Shown: one piece after another, positions 1-5,196 of the stretch | How the letters are laid out: each line of letters begins with the position of its first letter | Position numbering within the stretch: the first letter of the stretch is position 1 | Source of the DNA: Chitinophagaceae bacterium | GTDB lineage: Bacteria; Bacteroidota; Bacteroidia; Chitinophagales; Chitinophagaceae | DNA: 6,550 nt | Direction: 5' to 3' | Assembly (NCBI GenBank): GCA_025362915.1 | Contig: JANYEU010000342.1 | Span: 1-6,550, forward strand | Made by a program: the position numbers and the translations under genes | The notes under the pieces: generated by a model | The model's database searches: none | What the model was told of the DNA's origin: nothing | What the model saw: the letters and a program-made list of their open reading frames with translations, nothing else

Positions 1-216
1 ATGGCGCTGGGATGTGTCAGTACCGCCAAACTGACGATGTGGTCAACCTTGGAAAACAAGCTGGATACCCCGTTCTCCATGCACAATGTGAAACAGGCTT
101 TTTACAACAAATACATGGCAGAAACAATTATTGTAAACTTAAGTCTTGACCTGAATTGTCAGAAAATAAAGACCATCATACAAAAATGTATTGAAATTGG
201 ACGTATCGCCGCTTGA
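1..216 (+). CDS. 3' end of an unrecognised gene (left end cut by the window)
   Basis: This frame is open from the first base to a TGA at 214-216 (71 codons). The ATG at position 1 is probably internal, because the window starts exactly there and no upstream sequence is available. Codons in the first 40 or so positions look genuinely coding (many CTG, ACC, AAC and AAA) and the peptide has a normal mix of residues, for example TMWSTLENKLDTPF. After about position 120 the DNA becomes much more AT-rich. I recognise no domain. The last 26 bases overlap the following open frame, which lies in another phase. If one A is removed from the A5 run at 182-186, the two frames join into one continuous protein, so this may be the upstream half of a frameshifted gene rather than a complete C-terminus. 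Confidence 0.45.
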   Translation: MALGCVSTAKLTMWSTLENKLDTPFSMHNVKQAFYNKYMAETIIVNLSLDLNCQKIKTIIQKCIEIGRIAA

Positions 217-562
217 AATATTACCGAAATATTGTATTAAGGAATATTTCAAACGTATATATCTTAAACGGTTATACAATAATCCAAAAAAGCTTACTAT
301 AATAGAATTTGCAAATCGAATTGAAATCATAAAATATGTATGGGTAGACCCTTCTTGTGTTTCTATAGAGATTGATTCAAATACCGAATATCAGGTTATA
401 ACCCATGATAAAACGTTCCGAATAGAATTTGATAAAAATGAAACCATAATATTCTATTTACAATACACTTTTGGCTTCAAACTATACAAAAGACAAGTTT
501 CAAAAAATATTCGTAATTCTAACCCTTGGATACTTGACATTGATTTCTCTGAGATAAACTAA
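191..562 (+). CDS. AT-rich hypothetical protein, possibly the downstream half of a frameshifted gene
   Basis: An open frame of 123 codons ends at TAA 560-562. The frame is open from 170, after a TAA at 167-169, but contains no ATG before the body of the protein, so a separate gene would have to start at TTG 191 without a visible ribosome-binding site. The product is rich in Lys, Ile, Tyr and Asn. The first 40 residues look helical and basic (KEYFKRIYLKRLYNNPKK). From about residue 50 there are alternating beta-like stretches (VSIEIDSNTEYQVITHDKTF, then residues 83-95), and the end reads NPWILDIDF. There is no signal peptide or membrane segment. I do not recognise the family. Small AT-rich proteins of this kind are common next to toxin or mobile modules, but nothing here proves that role. 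The missing ATG and the overlap with the preceding frame make a frameshift a serious alternative. Confidence 0.5.
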   Translation: MKLDVSPLEILPKYCIKEYFKRIYLKRLYNNPKKLTIIEFANRIEIIKYVWVDPSCVSIEIDSNTEYQVITHDKTFRIEFDKNETIIFYLQYTFGFKLYKRQVSKNIRNSNPWILDIDFSEIN

Positions 563-641
563 ATATGCCATCACTTAAGTAATTATACGTGTACCTCTCC
601 ATTCAAACAATATTTCCCACACACTGTTCTTACCATAAGTA

Positions 642-671
642 TTGCAAATGCAAAGCAAATCGTTACTTTTA
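642..671 (+). promoter_or_regulatory. Weak candidate Bacteroidota-type promoter for dxs
   Basis: TTG at 642-644 is followed after 19 bases by TACTTTTA at 664-671. This resembles the Bacteroidota pattern of TTTG, about 19-21 bases, then TAnnTTTG, with the final G replaced by A. It would place the transcription start only about 10 bases before the dxs ATG, which is short. In AT-rich DNA such matches arise easily, so this is a weak suggestion. No terminator or small gene is visible in the rest of the 563-686 gap. Confidence 0.2.
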
Positions 672-686
672 CAAAAATCTGTTTAG

Positions 687-2621
687 ATGGATATTGTACT
701 TGGTGTATTATTAAAAGAAATCAACTCCCCAGACGATTTAAAGAAAATAGAAAAAAAACAGTTGCATAAGGTATGCAACGAGCTTCGCCAATATATTATT
801 GATGTGGTCAGCGTACACGGTGGTCACTTTGCCGCTAGCCTCGGTGTTGTGGAATTATCTGTCGCCCTTCATTATGTGTATAATACCCCTTACGATCAAT
901 TGGTTTGGGATGTAGGTCATCAGGCTTACGGACACAAAATACTGACTGGAAGACGCGATTCTTTTATCACCAACAGAAAACATGGCGGACTAAGCGGATT
1001 TCCCAAACGCAGTGAAAGCGAATACGATACTTTTGGCGTAGGGCATTCCTCCACTTCCATCTCGGCAGCGTTGGGTATGGCAATGGCGGCAAAATACAAA
1101 GGCGAAAACAGAAAGAGCGTTGCCATCATTGGCGATGGTAGCATGACCGCAGGTATGGCTTTCGAAGCCATGAACCATGCGGGTGTTGCCAATAGTGATG
1201 TGTTAATCATCCTGAATGATAACTGCATGAGCATCGACCCAAATGTGGGTGCCTTAAAAGAATATTTGACTGATATATCCACTTCTCCTACGTACAATAA
1301 GATGAAGGATGATGTTTGGAAGATGATGGGGAAACTCCCTGTTGGCAGGAGAATCAGCCGCACAATGGCACATAAACTAGCCGACAGCGTTAAAGGAATG
1401 GTGAGCAGCAGCAGCAACCTTTTTGAAGCATTGAAACTAAGGTATTTCGGTCCTATTGATGGAAACAATATAACCAAACTGGTTGATACATTGAGGGATT
1501 TAAAGAACATCCCCGGCCCTAAGATTCTACATATCATTACCACAAAAGGTAAAGGTTATGACCTAGCAGAACAAGACCAAACCAAGTGGCATGCACCGGG
1601 TTTGTTTGATAAGATTACTGGTGAGATAGTAACAAAAACATATAACGCACCGCAACCCCCTAAATATCAGGATGTTTTTGGTTATACCATGATTGAATTG
1701 GCTGAAATGAACGACAAGGTAATGGGCGTTACACCCGCCATGCCAAGTGGTTCTTCCCTAAAGTTCATGATGGAAAAGATGCCGAACCGTGCCTTCGATG
1801 TGGGCATCTGCGAGCAACATGCAGTAACACTTAGTGCAGGTTTGGCTACACAGGGCATGAGGGTTTTCTGCAATATCTATTCTTCTTTCATGCAACGTTC
1901 CTTCGATCAGGTGGTGCATGATGTGGCCATACAAAAACTCCCTGTTGTATTCTGTTTGGATAGGGCAGGATTAGTTGGCGAAGATGGCCCTACTCACCAT
2001 GGATGTTACGATATAGCCTTCTTCCGTTGCATTCCAAACCTCATATTGTCCGCTCCGATGAATGAGCAGGAGTTACGAAACCTGATGTACACCGCACAAT
2101 TGGAAAGTACCAAACTACCTTTTGTAATCCGTTATCCAAGGGGTAATGGTGTGATGCCAGAATGGAAAACCAAGTTGGAGGAAATACAGATAGGTAAGGG
2201 ACGTAAGCTAAAAGATGGTGAAGAAGTGGCAATACTGAGTTACGGACATCCAGGCAACTTTGCACAGGCAGCTATTCGGACATTGAGAAGTGAAGGCATC
2301 AATCCTGCACACTACGACATACGCTTTGTGAAACCAATAGATGAAGATTTATTGCATGAAGTATTTGCAAAATACAACAAGGTTGTTACGGTAGAAGACG
2401 GCACAGTGATGGGTGGTTTTGGTAGTGCTGTGTTAGAGTTTATGGCTCAGCATCAATACACTGCAACCATTAAGATATTGGGTATCCCTGATAGATTGGT
2501 AGAGCATGGCACCCTGAAAGAATTATATACCGAGTGCGAATATGATGCTGTTGGAATAGCAGCTACTGTCAGAACTTTGGTTGGTTCTACCATTAAAACA
2601 AGTACCCTCATTGCTGGATAA
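687..2621 (+). CDS. dxs: 1-deoxy-D-xylulose-5-phosphate synthase (DXS)
   Basis: This thiamine-diphosphate enzyme condenses pyruvate with glyceraldehyde-3-phosphate to DXP, the first step of the cytoplasmic MEP isoprenoid pathway; DXP also feeds thiamine and pyridoxal synthesis. The product is 644 residues (E. coli about 620). The TPP domain carries HGGHFAASLG (44-53, His47 equivalent to E. coli His49), WDVGHQAYGHKILTGRRD (74-91) and the cofactor motif GDG (149-151) to NDN (177-179); Asp150, Asn179 and Met181 should hold the metal. The pyrimidine-binding domain has the catalytic Glu376 in CEQHAV and the substrate-binding stretch DRAGLVGEDGPTHHG (425-439, His437 matching E. coli His431), then YPRGN (483-487). 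The C-terminal transketolase domain follows, with VEDGTVMGGFGS (569-580). No key residue is missing. The ATG at 687 gives the N-terminus expected for Bacteroidota; there is no Shine-Dalgarno sequence. ispH follows after 51 bp, so co-transcription is likely. Confidence 0.98.
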   Translation: MDIVLGVLLKEINSPDDLKKIEKKQLHKVCNELRQYIIDVVSVHGGHFAASLGVVELSVALHYVYNTPYDQLVWDVGHQAYGHKILTGRRDSFITNRKHGGLSGFPKRSESEYDTFGVGHSSTSISAALGMAMAAKYKGENRKSVAIIGDGSMTAGMAFEAMNHAGVANSDVLIILNDNCMSIDPNVGALKEYLTDISTSPTYNKMKDDVWKMMGKLPVGRRISRTMAHKLADSVKGMVSSSSNLFEALKLRYFGPIDGNNITKLVDTLRDLKNIPGPKILHIITTKGKGYDLAEQDQTKWHAPGLFDKITGEIVTKTYNAPQPPKYQDVFGYTMIELAEMNDKVMGVTPAMPSGSSLKFMMEKMPNRAFDVGICEQHAVTLSAGLATQGMRVFCNIYSSFMQRSFDQVVHDVAIQKLPVVFCLDRAGLVGEDGPTHHGCYDIAFFRCIPNLILSAPMNEQELRNLMYTAQLESTKLPFVIRYPRGNGVMPEWKTKLEEIQIGKGRKLKDGEEVAILSYGHPGNFAQAAIRTLRSEGINPAHYDIRFVKPIDEDLLHEVFAKYNKVVTVEDGTVMGGFGSAVLEFMAQHQYTATIKILGIPDRLVEHGTLKELYTECEYDAVGIAATVRTLVGSTIKTSTLIAG

Positions 2622-2672
2622 TATATTTCGTGTCCCTTTCTGTCTTGGTGCCTTTGTGGCAAAAGCATTATT
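2622..2672 (+). repeat. GT-rich linker with 9-base periodicity between dxs and ispH
   Basis: The gap is largely one T/G/C-rich string (2626-2665) that can be laid out as successive imperfect units: TTTCGTGTCC, CTTTCTGTC, TTGGTGCC and TTTGTGGCA, running into AAAAG just before the ispH start. Purines other than G are absent from 2626 to 2660. Similar strings of the CTTTGTGTCTTTGTGG type occur, as I recall, in intergenic regions of Bacteroidota and some other phyla as dispersed repeats, so this is probably a copy of such an element rather than a random spacer. It contains no hairpin and no terminator, which fits read-through from dxs into ispH. Function unknown. Confidence 0.45.
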
Positions 2673-3902
2673 ATGAAGCAATTTACCATCCCCAATATAT
2701 ATCGTAGTTCTCTTATCAGCGCCATCAAGCAGAGGCGCAAACTGGATGATAAGTTCAAGAAAGATTTCTCTCCCACCTTATTAGATTTTGGCAACCTTAA
2801 AATCTATCTGGCGCGTCATTTCGGCTTCTGTTATGGTGTGGAGAATGCCATAGAAATAGCTTTTAAAACGATAGAAGAAAATCCGGATAAAAGAATATTC
2901 CTTTTAAGCGAGATGATTCATAACCCACAGGTAAATGCAGATTTGCAAGCACTTGGGGTACAGTTTCTACAAGATACTTACGGCAAACAACTCATCAGTT
3001 TCGATACCATTACCAAGGATGATGTGGTGTTGATACCCGCATTTGGCACTACGCTTGGCATTGAGGCAATGTTGAATGAAAAGGGAATACCAACCGAGAA
3101 GTACAATACCACCTGTCCGTTTGTAGAAAAGGTTTGGAACCGCAGCGAGCAGATTGCTCAAAAGGGTTACAGCATTGTTATTCACGGTAAACCTAAGCAC
3201 GAAGAAACAAGGGCCACCTTTTCTCATGTATCCAAGAACACGCCTAGTGTGGTGGTTAATGACATGAAAGAAACCATTCAACTGGCAAAATATATTACCG
3301 GAGAAAAAGATGCGACTGAGTTTTATATTGAGTTTAAAGGTCGTTTCTCCGAAGGGTTTGATATAACAAAAGACTTGCAGCATTTTGGTGTGGTTAACCA
3401 AACCACCCAATTGGCTACTGATACACAAGCCATTTCCGATTATCTTAAACAAACCGTATTACAACATTATCAGCTTACAGATGCAACCATTGGGGAGCAT
3501 TTTGCAGATACACGAGATACTTTATGCTACGCAACAAACGATAACCAGACTGCTGTAGCAGGTTTATTGGAAACAGACGCAGACCTTGCCTTGGTAATTG
3601 GTGGTTATAATAGCAGCAATACATCACATTTGGTAGAATTGTGCGAGCAAAAACTATCTACTTATTTTATTGATAGTGCCGAAAGGATGATTAATAAAAA
3701 TGAAATAAACCATTGCAATTGGGCTACAAAAGAAGAATTGTTTAGTACAGGATTTCTCCCTGAAAAAGAAACAGTAAAAGTGCTGATAACAAGTGGTGCA
3801 AGCTGTCCCGATGCCATGGTAGAAAAGGTAATTGGCAAGCTGGCAGGTTTTTACAATGCAGATTATTTATTGGAGGATATGATAAAAGGTTTGAGTGATT
3901 AG
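2673..3902 (+). CDS. ispH: 4-hydroxy-3-methylbut-2-enyl diphosphate reductase (IspH/LytB), long plant/cyanobacterial-type form
   Basis: The enzyme uses a [4Fe-4S] cluster to reduce HMBPP to IPP and DMAPP, the last step of the MEP pathway. The product is 409 residues, against about 316 in E. coli. The three cluster cysteines are Cys53 (GFCYGV), Cys148 (TTCPFV) and Cys285 (DTLCYAT). Other hallmarks are SEMIHNPQV (79-87, His83 equivalent to E. coli His41), HEET (176-179, containing the proton-donor Glu), NQTT (242-245), GGYNSSNTSHL (310-320) and TSGASCPD (373-380). Where E. coli has its second diphosphate-binding histidine (SAHG) this protein has PAFG (122-125), as in plant and cyanobacterial enzymes. 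The 40-residue N-terminal extension (IYRSSLISAIKQRRK at 9-23, then LDFG at 37-40) resembles that of Chitinophagia homologues and supports the ATG at 2673. An insert near 210-235 adds further length. It follows dxs by 51 bp in the same direction, probably as one operon. Confidence 0.97.
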   Translation: MKQFTIPNIYRSSLISAIKQRRKLDDKFKKDFSPTLLDFGNLKIYLARHFGFCYGVENAIEIAFKTIEENPDKRIFLLSEMIHNPQVNADLQALGVQFLQDTYGKQLISFDTITKDDVVLIPAFGTTLGIEAMLNEKGIPTEKYNTTCPFVEKVWNRSEQIAQKGYSIVIHGKPKHEETRATFSHVSKNTPSVVVNDMKETIQLAKYITGEKDATEFYIEFKGRFSEGFDITKDLQHFGVVNQTTQLATDTQAISDYLKQTVLQHYQLTDATIGEHFADTRDTLCYATNDNQTAVAGLLETDADLALVIGGYNSSNTSHLVELCEQKLSTYFIDSAERMINKNEINHCNWATKEELFSTGFLPEKETVKVLITSGASCPDAMVEKVIGKLAGFYNADYLLEDMIKGLSD

Positions 3903-3975
3903 GCATTTGTCCAATTCTCCATATCTCCCTTTAGGATAGGGGTAACATAATTGTGAAAAAGTGGTTAATTAGCAG

Positions 3976-3994
3976 ACCATTACCTTTTAATGGT
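3976..3994. promoter_or_regulatory. Short perfect inverted repeat between ispH and the lipoprotein gene
   Basis: ACCATTA (3976-3982) and TAATGGT (3988-3994) are exact reverse complements around a 5-base CCTTT loop, 74 bases after the ispH stop and 35 bases before the next ATG. The stem is AT-rich and not followed by a continuous T run, so it would be a poor intrinsic terminator. Its position just upstream of a start codon would suit an operator, and TACCTTTT inside it resembles a Bacteroidota -7 element but has no well-spaced upstream TTTG. It may also be chance. Confidence 0.3.
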
Positions 3995-4028
3995 ATAAAT
4001 TTAGTTTTATTAGTCCCAAATTTACAAA

Positions 4029-4598
4029 ATGAAAAACAACTTACTCATTACCTTTCTCATTGTTACCGTTTTTGCTTCTTGCAGTAGTTCTAAAACTTAT
4101 TTCAGTGCGGCAATCAGACAAAAAGTAGAAAGCATCGGCACACCCGTTACCCAACTCCAATTTTACATAGACCGTGATGTAGAGCTTTCAAGAGAGATAT
4201 TAAAGGATGAAACAAAGGTTACTTCGGGTGTAATACGGTTCGAAAATGGTAAGAACCTTAACATCATTACCCTAAAAAAGAATACCCCCGGTGTTTGTAC
4301 CAAAGTATTACCCGACAAAATAATCATATCATTTGAGGTTGGCGACGACAAGTTCCTAACCTTTGGCAAAACAAAATTTGCTTTGGATACAGACCCATAT
4401 AAGATACTTGCCAATAGCTGGATAGGCGATTTTGGTTCTATCAATTACGAAGGAAAAAAATACTTCATACACAAGGGAGGCAATGCAAGCGTAATGATAA
4501 AAACCAGCGAACTAAACAATGTAGAAGTAAGCAAACGTAAGATGGCTGGCAGGGTTATTACTCCTGTGGCACCAACGCCTCCACAAGCACCACAATAA
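4029..4598 (+). CDS. Small lipoprotein of unknown function
   Basis: The product is 189 residues. It opens with a lipoprotein signal: two Lys/Asn-rich residues, a hydrophobic stretch LLITFLIVTVFA (5-16) and a lipobox ending in Cys18 (VFASC), the predicted lipidation site. The residues after the Cys are SSSK, without the acidic run associated with surface-exposed Bacteroidota lipoproteins, so a periplasm-facing anchor is more likely. The mature part looks like one beta-rich domain of about 150 residues (for example LQFYIDRDVEL at 43-53 and KIIISFEVGDDKFLTF at 97-112) with one internal Cys (90). A short Pro-rich tail (PVAPTPPQAPQ) ends the chain. I recognise no family or catalytic motif. The ATG at 4029 is the natural start because it places the signal peptide exactly. 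The gene stands alone, 126 bp after ispH, and is closed by a strong terminator 31 bp after its stop. Confidence 0.85.
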   Translation: MKNNLLITFLIVTVFASCSSSKTYFSAAIRQKVESIGTPVTQLQFYIDRDVELSREILKDETKVTSGVIRFENGKNLNIITLKKNTPGVCTKVLPDKIIISFEVGDDKFLTFGKTKFALDTDPYKILANSWIGDFGSINYEGKKYFIHKGGNASVMIKTSELNNVEVSKRKMAGRVITPVAPTPPQAPQ

Positions 4599-4628
4599 TC
4601 AGTGAACAGTAATTAGTTAACAGTATAG

Positions 4629-4663
4629 AAAAGCCCTTGAAGCAGTTGTTTCAAGGGCTTTTT
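4629..4663 (+). terminator. Strong Rho-independent terminator of the lipoprotein gene
   Basis: AAAAGCCCTTGAA (4629-4641) is an exact reverse complement of TTCAAGGGCTTTT (4650-4662), giving a 13-bp perfect stem around an 8-base loop (4642-4649). It contains a GC-rich AGCCCTTG core, and a T5 run (4659-4663) closes the 3' side. The A run on the 5' arm means it could also act on the opposite strand. It lies 31 bases after the lipoprotein stop codon and separates that gene from everything downstream. Confidence 0.93.
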
Positions 4664-4770
4664 GTATGTATAACATTTTATAATCCGAAGAGAGAAGTTG
4701 GGCAAATTAATTAGCTTCTAAACACTTCTATTTACTGTAAACAAATACATTAAGATGAATAAGAAAAACA
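4664..4770. other. Intergenic stretch with no recognisable feature
   Basis: This is AT-rich DNA between the terminator and the palindrome array. I find no convincing open frame, hairpin, tRNA-like fold or promoter in it. It is the left flank of the repeat array and shows no terminal inverted repeat or obvious target duplication matching the right flank. Confidence 0.6.
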
Positions 4771-4937
4771 CTTTTAGTGTCATACGAACTCGTATGACAC
4801 TAAAGACAAATCTTTTACGTCATACGAAATGACGTACGACACTAAAGACAAATCTTTTACGTCGTACGAGACGACGTATGACACTAAAGATTTACTTTTC
4901 ATGTCGTACGTCACGGCGTATGACATAAAAAGTAAAT
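4771..4937. repeat. Array of four tandem 41-43 bp units, each carrying a GTCRTACG / CGTAYGAC dyad
   Basis: Units begin with CTTTT at 4771, 4812, 4854 and 4895. Each contains half-sites GTCRTACG and CGTAYGAC separated by 4 bases in unit 1 and 6 in the others: 4779-4786/4791-4798, 4819-4826/4833-4840, 4861-4868/4875-4882 and 4903-4910/4917-4924. Dyad centres are 41, 42 and 42 bp apart. The 20-base linkers after units 1 and 2 (4799-4818 and 4841-4860) are identical; the third keeps only its start (ACTAAAGA). Unit 1 forms a 14-bp perfect stem (4773-4786 with 4791-4804). Units 2 and 3 can also fold as ACGTCAT/ATGACGT and ACGTCGT/ACGACGT, a paired A-T to G-C exchange. Unit 4 forms the largest hairpin, described separately. 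The array is not a CRISPR, since the linkers repeat. It may be an operator array, a REP-like element or structured RNA. Confidence 0.9.
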
Positions 4938-4941
4938 CTTT
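4886..4941. repeat. Long hairpin formed by the last unit of the palindrome array
   Basis: Positions 4886-4910 pair with 4917-4941 over 25 positions, with one mismatch (C4900/A4927) and one G-T pair (G4906/T4921), around a 6-base TCACGG loop. The outer 12-bp part (AGATTTACTTTT with AAAAGTAAATCT, 4888-4899/4928-4939) is perfect. The third linker has changed from the sequence of the first two so that it matches the flank to the right of unit 4. This closes the end of the array with a much longer stem than the internal units have. There is a short TTTTA rather than a long T run on its 3' side, so it is not a typical terminator. Confidence 0.8.
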
Positions 4942-5196
4942 TATAAGTATTTCAATAATGGAGGTTATAAAAATGTTTTTCGGATTGATAAAAGGATGAT
5001 GAGGTAAATAAAAAGAGGCAAGGTTAAATAGCTGATTGCAATTTATTTAATCAATTCAACATATAAATAACCCCTACCTATTCACCGTTAATCGGGATGC
5101 AACAGGATAGTTGAGAGGAAATAGGTATCTACTTTAGCCGCCAATAAATTATTTGTGTAATAGTACATAAATAACATTTTCATCAATATTGCCACC
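4942..5196. other. Upstream region of the pectate lyase gene; possible control region
   Basis: There is no credible gene here; the longest ATG-started frame noticed, at 4958, is only 13 codons. TACCTATT (5075-5082) and AATAGGTA (5120-5127) are exact reverse complements 37 bases apart and flank a less AT-rich segment, which could fold as a leader or be chance. A TTTG at 5152-5155 could be an upstream promoter element, but I see no well-matched TAnnTTTG partner. No Shine-Dalgarno sequence precedes the ATG at 5197, which is normal for Bacteroidota. Confidence 0.4.

Noticed and set aside
3..149. Alternative open frame in the third phase at the left edge, ending at TGA 147-149
   Set aside because: The codon choice of the first phase looks more like real coding sequence, and the third-phase peptide resembles nothing I know; without upstream sequence this cannot be settled completely.
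644..660. Three GCAAA copies just before dxs
   Set aside because: They are too short and irregular in spacing to support a regulatory site.
926..1543. Long antisense open frame of about 205 codons opposite dxs
   Set aside because: It lies wholly inside dxs, whose protein is conserved throughout; the antisense peptide shows no recognisable family and is a codon-bias shadow.
4771..4937. Regularly spaced short repeats resembling a small CRISPR array
   Set aside because: The would-be spacers are themselves repeats (4799-4818 and 4841-4860 are identical), the repeats vary between units, and no cas gene is nearby.
4771..4941. The array as a MITE with terminal inverted repeats
   Set aside because: The outer flanks show no matching terminal repeats and no clear target-site duplication, so mobility is not supported by this copy alone.
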